The position numbers and the translations under genes are program-made. 64,000 nt of DNA from Oceanococcus sp041619555 (GTDB lineage Bacteria > Pseudomonadota > Gammaproteobacteria > Nevskiales > Oceanococcaceae): assembly GCA_041619555.1 (NCBI GenBank), contig JBFKDQ010000011.1, positions 14,883 to 78,882 on the forward strand. Reading direction: 5' to 3'. A model generated the notes under the pieces. The model was given only the letters and a program-made list of their open reading frames with translations, was not told the DNA's origin and searched no databases. Positions within the stretch are counted from its first letter, which is position 1. Every line of letters starts with the position of its first letter. Positions 28,130 to 36,720 of the stretch are shown one piece after another.

Positions 28130-29989
28130 CTAGAAACTTCTCTGCAGTCGCAAGCTCAAACTTGCATCGGCTTGCTGTTCGAATTCCAGCCGCATGGCCC
28201 ACTGCCCAGAGAGGGGATAGGCCAGACTCGCCGCGACCCGGGTGCTTGGTCTCGCAAACTTGAAGTCCTGCAGGCGGCTGACCCGCAAAAGGGCGCCCAG
28301 ACCGCGCCTCAGATACAGCAGATTCAGTTCCGCTCCCAGCTGCGGCGCCAGGCCGCGACTGCCCAGCCGGCCCAGCAGCAGGCCGCTGAAGGCCAGATTC
28401 GGCAGGACTTCCCAGCTCCGCCCCCAGCCCCCTTCGGCGAACCATTCCAGGCATTCATCGCAACGCCGCGATTCACGCTGCGCCCCGAACCTGAGCCGCC
28501 AGGCCGGCTCAAGATCCACCGCCAAAGCGCTCAGAGGCGGAGCGAGTTTGTCGAGTTTGAGCACATCGAACTGGTGCAACGCCCAGGAACCATTGCGACC
28601 ACCCCCCAATTGCACATCGCCCAGCACCAGCCCGCTGCCGGAAAGATCGGACTGCGCCAGCAGATCCTGATGAAACGCGGTATAGCCAATTGCCGCGACC
28701 CCTTCACCCCGGTCCGAACGACCGAAATCGGCATAGATACGCGAGGTTCGCATGCCGGCAGCCGGGCTCGGACGGGCCTGTCGAGGCGGATCTGCAGCGG
28801 TTCCGGGCGGCCAGGCCAGACGTTGCCGCAAGACGGCATTCTTGCGCTGCTGCCAGGGCTCAAGCGCCTCTCCTTCCAGCGCCGCCATGCGGTAGTCGAC
28901 GTATTCGAGCAGGAAATCCAGGGCCAGAACCTGCTGCTCGGCGCTCGCCTCAGCCCATGGATTTGGATCGAAACGCTCCGCGCGCAGCTGCTGGTTCAGC
29001 CGACTTTGCATGTCCGGGGGCAAGGCGTCAAAACGCTCATGCAGGCTGCGCTGGGCGGATGGCCAGTAGCGCACGGCCTTGACCAGGTGGCCAGGCGCCG
29101 ACCGGTCCAGATCATGCAGTCTCTGAAACAGTTCCACCGGCGCATACCAGAGACTGACATCCGTTACGAAATCCTCGCCCAGCACCAGGGCCAGCAGTTC
29201 GGCCTGGCGATAGGAGCAGTTCTTGCTCAGGAAGTAGTACTGAAACTCCATCCCCAGCAGTTCACGCAGGTGCAGCACCAGCATCTGCTGCTGCCAGGGG
29301 CTGAGCACCAGTTCGTACTCCCAGACATCACGCGATTCGGTGCGTGTGTAGACCTGATCATGGGTGTAGTAATAGCGATCGGAAAACCCGGAAACATAGC
29401 CACCGAACAGGCCACGCAACACGTAGACCACGGTCGGCTCGTTCTCGGGCACGGCGGCGCCGAAGTTCACGCTGATATCCAGCAAGCCACGGGTACTGCT
29501 CGCGCTGCGGGTATTCATGCGCAACAGGGAATGGCCGAAACTGGAAGCCGGATTGCCAAAATAGCCGCTCACCAGCATCAGGCTGATCGATTGCAGTTCG
29601 GCGAGATTGACCCAGGCTTCGAGCCGCGGACAACTTACCGCAGGCAGTGGCCGGGATAACTCGCGGTCCAGCCACATCGCTCTGGCGGGAAAGCGGCAAC
29701 GGGCATGGGTCTCATCGTCGGATTGCGCAGGCAGGGACAAGGCCGTGATCGTGGCCTGCAATTCGGCCAGCGGATTCTGGCGCCCGTTCGGCGCCAGATA
29801 GAAACGCGGATCCGTGACCTCGCCGCGCTGGCTCTCGGTATCAAAATGCAGCAAGCCAAGCCAGACCGGCTCGCGCGCCAGCCGCGCCAGATCCATCGCG
29901 CTCGCCTGTTGCGACCACAGGCCCATGCACAGCATCAGCAGCACAAAACACGGACGAAAAAAACGGGCGCCTATGCGCCCGTACTCCAT
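28130..29989 (-). CDS. DUF4105 (Lnb N-terminal-like) periplasmic protein, copy B
   Basis: About 619 residues. The ATG at 29989 (or 29995) gives a signal peptide (MEYGRIGARFFRP, then CFVLLMLCMGLW, cleavage after QQASA). The DUF4105 core has SSFGHSLLRM near residue 150, RDVWEYELVL, and YYFLSKNCSYRQAELLALVLG near 256, the same His/Cys/Asn-Cys-Ser pattern as copy A. Overall identity to A is low beyond these motifs, so the duplication is old. The C-terminus (about 430 on) is rich in alternating hydrophobic strands and ends LSLRLQRSF, resembling an outer-membrane beta-barrel end. An intrinsic terminator for the upstream gene lies inside its first ~11 codons. Confidence 0.82.
   Translation of the reverse strand: MEYGRIGARFFRPCFVLLMLCMGLWSQQASAMDLARLAREPVWLGLLHFDTESQRGEVTDPRFYLAPNGRQNPLAELQATITALSLPAQSDDETHARCRFPARAMWLDRELSRPLPAVSCPRLEAWVNLAELQSISLMLVSGYFGNPASSFGHSLLRMNTRSASSTRGLLDISVNFGAAVPENEPTVVYVLRGLFGGYVSGFSDRYYYTHDQVYTRTESRDVWEYELVLSPWQQQMLVLHLRELLGMEFQYYFLSKNCSYRQAELLALVLGEDFVTDVSLWYAPVELFQRLHDLDRSAPGHLVKAVRYWPSAQRSLHERFDALPPDMQSRLNQQLRAERFDPNPWAEASAEQQVLALDFLLEYVDYRMAALEGEALEPWQQRKNAVLRQRLAWPPGTAADPPRQARPSPAAGMRTSRIYADFGRSDRGEGVAAIGYTAFHQDLLAQSDLSGSGLVLGDVQLGGGRNGSWALHQFDVLKLDKLAPPLSALAVDLEPAWRLRFGAQRESRRCDECLEWFAEGGWGRSWEVLPNLAFSGLLLGRLGSRGLAPQLGAELNLLYLRRGLGALLRVSRLQDFKFARPSTRVAASLAYPLSGQWAMRLEFEQQADASLSLRLQRSF
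29957..29982 (-). terminator. Rho-independent terminator inside the start of the DUF4105-B gene
   Basis: An 8-bp stem (ACGGGCGC at 29963-29970 with GCGCCCGT at 29975-29982) and a 4-base loop are followed on the minus strand by seven T. It ends the upstream DUF3015 gene 20 bases past its stop, yet falls within codons about 3-11 of the DUF4105-B reading frame. Confidence 0.85.
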
Positions 29990-30002
29990 TCCCATTCGGG
30001 CG

Positions 30003-30479
30003 CTACGCGTCCGCACACACCTCGGTATTGCGCTCCACCAGCAGGTACAGGCTTTGCGCCTGGTCATAGCGGGTGATGCCAGAAACCTGCAGGCGCTGAC
30101 CGAAATCCGTGCGCAAAGCCCCACTGACCGTGGCATGCAGCGCTTCCTCACAGCCGGCCAGATTCAGCAGCGCGGACAGATGCTCGCCCTGTCCCTGCGC
30201 AAGATCCGTTTCGACGCTCGGATAGGCCTGAAAGATCAAGGCAGCGGTCTTCGCCTGCCCGCCCTTGCAATTCTCCGGTGACGAAACGTCCGAACTGATC
30301 GCCGTGGTGCCCAAATCCCAGGTGACGTTGGTCACGGCCGCAACCGCTTCGTTCCTGGGCGCGATCAGCGCTCCAAGACCACATTCGGTATAGATGTCAG
30401 CAAACTCTCGTGCTTGCGCCACGGAGGTCATTGATGCCCCCAGAAAGACCATGCACACCAGCTTTAGCGAATTTCTCAT
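30003..30479 (-). CDS. DUF3015 secreted protein
   Basis: 158 residues. The signal peptide MRNSLKLVCMVFLGASMTSVAQA is cleaved before REFADIY. The mature part has the DUF3015 hallmarks YTECGLGALIAPRNEAVAAVTNVTWDLGTTAISSD and SPENCKGG, and four cysteines that could form disulfides. Function unknown; a periplasmic location is likely. ATG at 30479 has a GGGAG site; the longer frame to 30512 is rejected. It heads the minus-strand gene series but ends at its own strong terminator, which overlaps the next start. Confidence 0.88.
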   Translation of the reverse strand: MRNSLKLVCMVFLGASMTSVAQAREFADIYTECGLGALIAPRNEAVAAVTNVTWDLGTTAISSDVSSPENCKGGQAKTAALIFQAYPSVETDLAQGQGEHLSALLNLAGCEEALHATVSGALRTDFGQRLQVSGITRYDQAQSLYLLVERNTEVCADA

Positions 30480-30636
30480 GTTGACTCCCTTGCGTGGTTG
30501 ATACGACAACACCGTCGCGCGACCAGAACCTCGGCCACCGGCGGCTGTCGCAGGCTAAGATTAGCGCCATTTTTCGCGCCCCGGGCCCGCACCCGGGAAA
30601 AATCACGCGTCACTCCATTCGTCAGAGTCCGAAACC

Positions 30637-33372
30637 ATGATGAGATCGTTTCTGCTTGCCACCACCTTGCTGGGGCTCGCCGCCTGCAGCCTCTGGCCGC
30701 AGCAGCCGACCACGCCTGAACTGCCCCTGCCGGAAATCGACTACGAGAAATTCGTGCTGGATAACGGCCTGACCCTGATCGTGCATGAAGACCGTCGCAA
30801 TCCGCTGGTTTCCGTCAACATCTGGTATCACGTCGGCTCCAAGAATGAAGCCCCGGGTCGCACCGGCTTCGCCCATCTGTTCGAGCATCTGATGTTCAAC
30901 GGCTCGGAAAACTACGACGACGAGTATTTCCGCCCGCTGGAGGCCGCCGGCGCCACCGGCATGAATGGCACCACCAACGCGGACCGCACCAACTACTTCG
31001 CCACGGTACCCAGCGCGGCGCTGGATACCCTGCTGTGGCTGGAATCCGATCGCATGGGCCATCTGCTCGGCGCCATCGATCAGGCCAAACTCGACGAACA
31101 GCGTGGCGTGGTTCAGAACGAGCGGCGGCAGCGGGAAAACCAGCCTTACGGCAAGGTCTGGAACCTGATCCCCGGCTACAGCTACCCGCAGGGCCATCCC
31201 TATGCCTGGCCGACCATCGGCTCGATGGAAGATCTGGATGCCGCGAGCCTGACGGACGTGCATCACTGGTTCAAGACCTGGTACGGCCCTGGCAACGCGG
31301 TCATCGTCGTGGCCGGCGACATCAGCCCGCAAGAAGCCCGCAGCAAGGTCGAGCATTATTTCGGCGACATTCCCGCGGGCCCAGCGCTCCAACGCCCCAG
31401 CGCCTGGCCGGCGCCGATGCCTGATGACCGTGAGGTCGAGATCGAGGATGCGGTGCCCCAGGCGCGCAGCTACTTCGTCTGGAATGTGGCGCCCAACTAC
31501 AGCCGCGACCTGGTCCATCTGCAACTGTTCGCCGATGCACTGGCCAATGGCAAGAACAGCCGCCTGTATCAGAAGCTGGTCTATCAGGATCAATCCGCCA
31601 CCGATGTCGGCGCGTTCGTCCTGGCCCGCGAAATGGGCTCGCAGTTCATGCTCTGGGTCACTGCCAAGGCCGACGCCGATATCGCCGCCCTGGAAGACAC
31701 GGTGACCAGCAGCCTTGCGCAATTGCTGGCACAGGGGATCAAGGCCGATGAACTGGAGCGCAGTCGAACCGGCATGTACGTCTCGATGATTCGCGGCATG
31801 GAAAAGCTGGGCGGCAAGTCCGAACTGCTGGCCAGCGCGCAGGTCCTGAGCGGCCGGCCGGATGCCTGGCGTGACGAACTGGAATGGCTGCAGCAGGCCA
31901 CGCCGAAAAGCGTCGTCGAGAGCGCCCGCCGCTGGCTGAAGACCGGCCGGCTGCGGCTGCGCATCCAGCCCCAAGCCGCCGGCAAGGCCGCCGCAGCTGG
32001 CGCCGATCGCTCAAGCCTGCCCGCCCCCGGCCCCGCAGCCCCCCTGAATCTGCCGCCGCTGCAGCGCAGCACGCTCGCCAACGGGCTGCCGGTGATTCTG
32101 GTCGAGCGCCACAATGTGCCGCTGGTCGAGTTCCGCCTGCTGATCGAAGGGGGCTATGCCACCGATCCCAAGGGCCTGGAAGGACTGGCCACCCTGAGCA
32201 TGAGCCTGCTGGATGAAGGTGCGGGCGCGTTCAATGCCCTGCAACTGGCGGAACAGCTGGAGCGCATCGGCGCATCGATTGGCAGCAGCGCCTCGCTCGA
32301 TCTGAGTCAGATCCGCCTGTCCGCGGTGAAACCCATGCTGGAGCCGGCCCTGGCCCTGTACAGCGACGTGATCATGCACCCGCATCTGCCACAGGCGGAA
32401 CTGGACCGGATCCGACCGCGCATTCTTGCCGGAATTGAGCAGGAACGCGCCAATCCCGTGAACCTCGCGCTGCGTGCCCTGCCACCGCTGCTCTATGGTG
32501 ATGCGCACCCCTACGGCGTGCCGATGACCGGCAGCGGCCGCCCCGAGAGCCTCAAACGGATTTCCCTCGATCACATCCGCGCTTACCACGCCGAACGAAT
32601 CACCCCGGCGAACGCGCAGCTGCTGGTCGTCGGCGACATCGACATGGCCTCGCTGCTGCCCATGCTGGAACGCTACCTTGGGGCCTGGTCCGCGAGCACC
32701 GTCCGCCGTGCGCTCGCCCTGCCGGAAACCCCGCTGCCGGCGCAGCCGCGCATTTACCTGCTTGATCGTCCGGGCGCGCCGCAGACCTTGCTGCTCGCCG
32801 GCCATCTGGCGCCGCCCCCGAGCGATCCGCAGGACCTGGCCTTGCGCGCCGCCAATGACGTGTTCGGTGGCCTGTTCACCTCCAGAATCAACATGAACCT
32901 GCGCGAGGACAAGCACTGGGCCTATGGTGCGGGCTCGGCCCTGATCGGCGCACGGGGCCAGCGCCCATTCATCGTGTACAGCCGCATCCAGGCCGACAAG
33001 ACGGTGGCGGCAATGCAGGAAATCCGCCGCGAGCTGGCCGAACTGAAAACCAGCCACCCGATCCGCGCGGACGAACTGGCCGCGGTGGTGAAACAGGAAA
33101 CCCTATCCCTGCCCGGGCGCAACGAAACCCTTGGTCAGCTGGCCGGCTCGATCAGCCATCTCCTCAATCTGGGCCTGGCCGATGATTACTACAGTCAGCT
33201 GGTGCGCCAGATGAACGCGATGAGCCTGAACCAGGCCCAGGCCGGCGCCCGGGCACTGGTGCAGCCCCAGGCTCTGACCTGGATCGTGATTGGCGATCTG
33301 GCCCCTCATCGCCAGGCGATCGGCGAACTGGGCTGGGGCGCGGTCAGCGAACTGAAGGCCGAGGATCTGTGA
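30637..33372 (+). CDS. M16 zinc peptidase lipoprotein (insulinase/pitrilysin family)
   Basis: 911 residues. The N-terminus is a lipoprotein signal (MMRSFLLATTLLGLAACS, lipobox LAAC), with no Asp at +2, so outer-membrane sorting is expected. The first M16 half holds the inverted zinc motif H-x2-E-H in FAHLFEHLMF with the distal ligand glutamate in VVQNERRQREN. The second half repeats the fold but has LATLSMSLLDE in place of the zinc site, the normal inactive half of bacterial two-domain M16 proteases. A Pro/Ala-rich linker lies near residue 455. Divergent from DUF3015 with a 157-base gap. The next gene overlaps its stop (TGATG). Confidence 0.93.
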   Translation: MMRSFLLATTLLGLAACSLWPQQPTTPELPLPEIDYEKFVLDNGLTLIVHEDRRNPLVSVNIWYHVGSKNEAPGRTGFAHLFEHLMFNGSENYDDEYFRPLEAAGATGMNGTTNADRTNYFATVPSAALDTLLWLESDRMGHLLGAIDQAKLDEQRGVVQNERRQRENQPYGKVWNLIPGYSYPQGHPYAWPTIGSMEDLDAASLTDVHHWFKTWYGPGNAVIVVAGDISPQEARSKVEHYFGDIPAGPALQRPSAWPAPMPDDREVEIEDAVPQARSYFVWNVAPNYSRDLVHLQLFADALANGKNSRLYQKLVYQDQSATDVGAFVLAREMGSQFMLWVTAKADADIAALEDTVTSSLAQLLAQGIKADELERSRTGMYVSMIRGMEKLGGKSELLASAQVLSGRPDAWRDELEWLQQATPKSVVESARRWLKTGRLRLRIQPQAAGKAAAAGADRSSLPAPGPAAPLNLPPLQRSTLANGLPVILVERHNVPLVEFRLLIEGGYATDPKGLEGLATLSMSLLDEGAGAFNALQLAEQLERIGASIGSSASLDLSQIRLSAVKPMLEPALALYSDVIMHPHLPQAELDRIRPRILAGIEQERANPVNLALRALPPLLYGDAHPYGVPMTGSGRPESLKRISLDHIRAYHAERITPANAQLLVVGDIDMASLLPMLERYLGAWSASTVRRALALPETPLPAQPRIYLLDRPGAPQTLLLAGHLAPPPSDPQDLALRAANDVFGGLFTSRINMNLREDKHWAYGAGSALIGARGQRPFIVYSRIQADKTVAAMQEIRRELAELKTSHPIRADELAAVVKQETLSLPGRNETLGQLAGSISHLLNLGLADDYYSQLVRQMNAMSLNQAQAGARALVQPQALTWIVIGDLAPHRQAIGELGWGAVSELKAEDL

Positions 33373-33713
33373 TGAACCCCACGATCATGCTGCTCTTGCT
33401 TCTCATCCCGGCGCTCCTCAGCGGCCTCTACGTCTGGTGGCAATGGCGTGATGCGGACCGACCGGTGGAAGAAATTCGTGCCTATGCGCATGCTGCCAGC
33501 GCCGCCCTGATCCTGCTCAGCCTGTTGCTCAGCCTGGACAACCAGGCGGCCGGCGACGCGCCGCGCCTGCTCGGAATTTTCCTGTGCATCGCCACCGGCA
33601 TGCTGATGTTCCTGCAACGCCAGCGCCTGCAGAAAAGATCGCGAGCCCTGTTCTGGACCCATCTTGGCTGCACCGGCCTGGTCTTGCTCGGCCTGGGCTG
33701 GACCCATGTCTGA
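33372..33713 (+). CDS. Hypothetical membrane protein
   Basis: 113 residues. The ATG overlaps the M16 stop by one base, so translation is coupled. There are four hydrophobic stretches: MLLLLLIPALLSGLYVWW, ASAALILLSLLLSL, LLGIFLCIATGMLMFL and LGCTGLVLLGLGWTHV. The soluble loops are short and charged. No family recognised. Its end overlaps the trmL start by eight bases. Role unknown; position suggests it belongs with the peptidase rather than the methyltransferase. Confidence 0.6.
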   Translation: MNPTIMLLLLLIPALLSGLYVWWQWRDADRPVEEIRAYAHAASAALILLSLLLSLDNQAAGDAPRLLGIFLCIATGMLMFLQRQRLQKRSRALFWTHLGCTGLVLLGLGWTHV

Positions 33714-34197
33714 TGCGCCGGTGGATCCAGCCTGGCTGAATGTCATCCTGTTCGAGCCAGAAATTCCACCCAATACCGGCAATGTAATTCGCCTGTGCGC
33801 CAACAGCGGCGCGCGCCTGCACCTGATTCGTCCGCTGGGCTTCGCGCTGGATGACAAGCGCCTGCGCCGTGCCGGCCTCGACTACCATGAATTCGCCGAT
33901 CTCCAGGTGCATGACAGCCTTGACGACTGCCGGCACGCGCTCGCTGCGCGAAGGATTTTTGCCTGCTCGACCCGCGCCCGCCAGGCTTATGACCAGATCC
34001 GCTTCCAGCCCGGCGACGCCCTGCTTTTCGGACCGGAAACGCGCGGCCTGCCACAGGCCGTGATCGATGAACACCCCCCCGAACAAAGGCTGAGAATTCC
34101 GCTGCGCCCCGGCAATCGCAGCCTGAATCTCAGCAATGCCGTTGCCGTCATCGTGTACGAGGCCTGGCGCCAGCAAGGATTCCCCGGCGGCCGCTGA
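33706..34197 (+). CDS. trmL: tRNA (cytidine/uridine-2'-O-)-methyltransferase
   Basis: 163 residues, SPOUT fold. TrmL 2'-O-methylates the wobble base (position 34) of tRNA-Leu isoacceptors. Family segments: VILFEPEIPPNTGNVIRLCANSGARLHLI, RRAGLDYHEF, DALLFGPETRGLP, and the SAM-knot RIPLRPGNRSLNLSNAVAVIVYEAWRQ. The start MSDAPVDP at 33706 lies inside the end of the preceding gene; a frame starting at 33664 is less likely. It precedes rpoN by 81 bases. Confidence 0.94.
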   Translation: MSDAPVDPAWLNVILFEPEIPPNTGNVIRLCANSGARLHLIRPLGFALDDKRLRRAGLDYHEFADLQVHDSLDDCRHALAARRIFACSTRARQAYDQIRFQPGDALLFGPETRGLPQAVIDEHPPEQRLRIPLRPGNRSLNLSNAVAVIVYEAWRQQGFPGGR

Positions 34198-34278
34198 AAC
34201 GGCCGACAAACAAGAATCTTGCCAATTCTGGCCACGAGGCCGTTAAAATCACCGCATGCCCCATCTACCTGCGGACTC

Positions 34279-35721
34279 ATGAAGCACACTCTGGGCCTGA
34301 AACTCAGTCAGGGCCTCAGTCTGACGCCTGCCCTGCAGCAGGCGATCAAGCTGCTACAGATGTCGACGCTGGACCTGGAGATGGAAATCCAGCAGGCCCT
34401 GGACAGCAATCTGATGCTGGAACGCGAAGAGGGCGACGGGCCTGAACCCGCCGAGGCCGGCGGCCTGGATGCGCAGACCGATGAGCCGGCCGCGCCGGCG
34501 GACTCGCGATCAGCCGAAGACAGCGAGAACATCCCGACCGAGCCGGAACTGGACCATGACTGGTCTGATATCTACAGCGGTGGGGAGACCGGCGCAGATC
34601 AGGCATTGCATGACTTCCAGCAGGCCAACCTGCATGTGGAAGAGGACCTGAAGAACCATTTGCAGGACCAGGCGGCACTGGAAAATTTCAGCCCGCTCCA
34701 GGCCCTGATCATCGACCACATGATCGATGCGCTGGACGAGCGTGGCTATTTTCCTGACTGGCCGCAATTGTGCGATCAGTTACAGGCGGATACCGGACAG
34801 ACCGAAGCGCAGCTGGAAGACCTGCGCAGCCGGCTGCAGCAGTGGGAGCCGACCGGCATCGGCGCCCGCGACCTGCAGGAATGCCTGCTGCTGCAACTGG
34901 CGACCCTGCCATCGAGCCCCACACGCGATCTGGCGACCCGCATCGTGCACGCGCATTTGGCGGAACTGGCCAGTGAACGTGGGGCGAAGCTGGCGCGCAA
35001 TCTGGGCTGCGACGAAGCCGCACTGGACCAGGCACAGAAGCTGTTGCGCAGCCTGACACCCGATCCGGGGGCTGACTTCAGGCCTCACCAGCAGGAATAT
35101 GTGGCCCCTGATATTTACGTCCGCAAGATCCAGGGCCAATGGCTGGCCAGCATCAATCCCAGCATCACGCCCAAACTGAAAATTAACGCGCTCTATCAAG
35201 ATCTGATTCGCCGGGCCGATAACAGTCCGGATCAGCAGATGCTGAAACAACATCTTCAGGAGGCCCGCTATTTTTTGCACAGTCTCAAAAGCAGGAACGA
35301 AACCTTGCTGAAAGTGGCGCAGGAAATAGTTGATCGCCAGCGTGGTTTCCTGGAGTATGGACCCGAGGCCATGCGGCCGCTGGTTCTGCGTGATATCTCC
35401 AGCCAGCTCGGAATTCACGAATCCACCGTATCCCGGGCAACGGCGCACAAGTACATGCACACCCCACGCGGCCTGTTTGAACTCAAGTACTTTTTTTCCA
35501 GCGCCGTGAGCACGGCCGAAGGAGGAAGCTGCTCAGCCACTGCGATTCAGGCCATGATTCGCAGGCTGGTGAACGAAGAATCGACAAGCAAACCCTTGAG
35601 TGACAGCCGCCTGACCCAAATATTGCAGGATGAAGGCATCAATGTGGCCCGGCGCACTGTGGCGAAATACAGGGAGAGCCTGAACATTCCTCCCTCTCAC
35701 CAGCGTAAACGCATGGCCTAA
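34279..35721 (+). CDS. rpoN: RNA polymerase sigma-54 factor
   Basis: 480 residues. The N-terminal region I is Gln/Leu-rich (LGLKLSQGLSLTPALQQAIKLLQMSTLDLEMEIQQAL), followed by an acidic region II. The core-binding region and the HTH (AMRPLVLRDISSQLGIHESTVSRATAHKYM) come next, and the C-terminal RpoN box is ARRTVAKYRE. ATG at 34279; a longer frame from 34219 lacks similarity. The usual lptA-lptB genes are not upstream; trmL takes that place. hpf follows after 70 bases and the regulatory PTS cluster after that. Confidence 0.96.
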   Translation: MKHTLGLKLSQGLSLTPALQQAIKLLQMSTLDLEMEIQQALDSNLMLEREEGDGPEPAEAGGLDAQTDEPAAPADSRSAEDSENIPTEPELDHDWSDIYSGGETGADQALHDFQQANLHVEEDLKNHLQDQAALENFSPLQALIIDHMIDALDERGYFPDWPQLCDQLQADTGQTEAQLEDLRSRLQQWEPTGIGARDLQECLLLQLATLPSSPTRDLATRIVHAHLAELASERGAKLARNLGCDEAALDQAQKLLRSLTPDPGADFRPHQQEYVAPDIYVRKIQGQWLASINPSITPKLKINALYQDLIRRADNSPDQQMLKQHLQEARYFLHSLKSRNETLLKVAQEIVDRQRGFLEYGPEAMRPLVLRDISSQLGIHESTVSRATAHKYMHTPRGLFELKYFFSSAVSTAEGGSCSATAIQAMIRRLVNEESTSKPLSDSRLTQILQDEGINVARRTVAKYRESLNIPPSHQRKRMA

Positions 35722-35791
35722 ACTTCCCGCGAGCTGACGCTCACGGCTGTGCACGCAGCATGCGGGTTCCGTCTCTATACAGGAGAGCAAT

Positions 35792-36121
35792 ATGAATCTG
35801 AATATCACCGGTCATCACGTCGATCTCACCCCTGCGCTGCGCGAGTTCGTGCAGAACAAGCTGCAGCGCGTCGAGCGTCATTTCGAAAACCTGATCGACG
35901 GAAATGTCATTCTCACGGTGGAAAAGGTCAGACATAGAGCCGAAGCAACGCTGCATGCCCGCGGCGCCGCCATTCATGCCGAAGCGGAAGCAGAAAACAT
36001 GTATACAGCCGTTGACATGCTGGTCGACAAGCTGGATCGCCAGACGCGCAAGCACAAGGAAAAACACACCGACCATCACGCCCGGGAAGGACTCAAGGCC
36101 AACGCCGAACTGCTGCAATGA
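35792..36121 (+). CDS. hpf: Ribosome hibernation promoting factor / YfiA family
   Basis: 109 residues, short-HPF type. The chain runs from MNLNITGHHVDLTPALREFVQNKL through ILTVEKVRHRAEATLHARG and MYTAVDMLVDKLDRQTRKHKEKH. Such proteins bind the 30S decoding region and help form 100S dimers in stationary phase. ATG with a good AGGAGAG site. Followed by a strong terminator, so ptsN is probably expressed mainly from its own signals, unlike in E. coli where they are read together. Confidence 0.94.
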   Translation: MNLNITGHHVDLTPALREFVQNKLQRVERHFENLIDGNVILTVEKVRHRAEATLHARGAAIHAEAEAENMYTAVDMLVDKLDRQTRKHKEKHTDHHAREGLKANAELLQ

Positions 36122-36166
36122 GTTGAACCGGTGCTGCGCACTCATCCGCGCAGGATGAAATGAATC

Positions 36167-36200
36167 GCGGTGGGCATGGCATCATGTCCACCGCATTTTT
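36167..36200 (+). terminator. Rho-independent terminator after hpf
   Basis: A 12-bp stem (36167-36178 with 36183-36194, one G-U pair) capped by the tetraloop GCAT and followed by ATTTTT. It lies 45 bases after the hpf stop and about 57 bases before the ptsN ATG. Confidence 0.88.
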
Positions 36201-36225
36201 GTTTCCGGTGGCAAAATAAACCACC
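36188..36225 (+). promoter_or_regulatory. Possible alternative pairing (attenuator-like) upstream of ptsN
   Basis: CCACCG at 36188-36193, part of the terminator stem, can also pair exactly with CGGTGG at 36206-36211, and GGTGG (36207-36211) can in turn pair with CCACC (36221-36225) just ahead of the ptsN ribosome site. These mutually exclusive short helices resemble a terminator/antiterminator switch; the helices are only 5-6 bp, so this is tentative. Confidence 0.3.
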
Positions 36226-36257
36226 CTCCTCTAGCCCTCCCGTTGCAAGGATTTTTT

Positions 36258-36716
36258 ATGAACCTCGCGGAATACCTGAAACCCGGCGCTGTCACCATCA
36301 GCAGCGAAATTGCCAGCAAGAAGCGCGCGATCGAAACGATCAGCCAGTTGCTCACCGCCAACTCCGAATTCGTCGCCGAAAAAGACGTTTTTGCCAGTCT
36401 GGTCAACCGCGAGAAACTGGGCAGCACCGGCCTGGGTGCGGGTGTGGCCATCCCTCACGGACGTCTGAAAGGCCTGGACCATGCGGTCGGCGCCTTTCTC
36501 AAACTGCACCAGCCGATCGATTACGATGCGGCTGATGGCGCCGGAGTCGATCTGATTTTCGGCCTGCTGGTGCCGCAGACGGCCACGTCCGAACACCTTG
36601 AAATTCTCGCCCGCATCGCCCAGATGTTCCAGGATGAGACGCACTGCGAGCGCCTGCGCGCCGCCACCGACAGCGCCGAACTGCACGGCCTGCTGACGCA
36701 GTTCCGAGCCGACTGA
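36258..36716 (+). CDS. ptsN: Nitrogen regulatory PTS protein EIIA-Ntr
   Basis: 152 residues of the fructose-type EIIA fold. The phospho-acceptor histidine is in GVAIPHGRLKG near residue 68; NREKLGSTGLGAG and the HLEILARIAQMF helix match PtsN. It regulates potassium, nitrogen and envelope functions according to its phosphorylation state. ATG at 36258 has AAGG upstream, whereas the longer frame begins with TTG. First gene of the closely packed ptsN-hprK-rapZ-EIIA-HPr-EI cluster. Confidence 0.95.
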   Translation: MNLAEYLKPGAVTISSEIASKKRAIETISQLLTANSEFVAEKDVFASLVNREKLGSTGLGAGVAIPHGRLKGLDHAVGAFLKLHQPIDYDAADGAGVDLIFGLLVPQTATSEHLEILARIAQMFQDETHCERLRAATDSAELHGLLTQFRAD

Positions 36717-36720
36717 GCCG

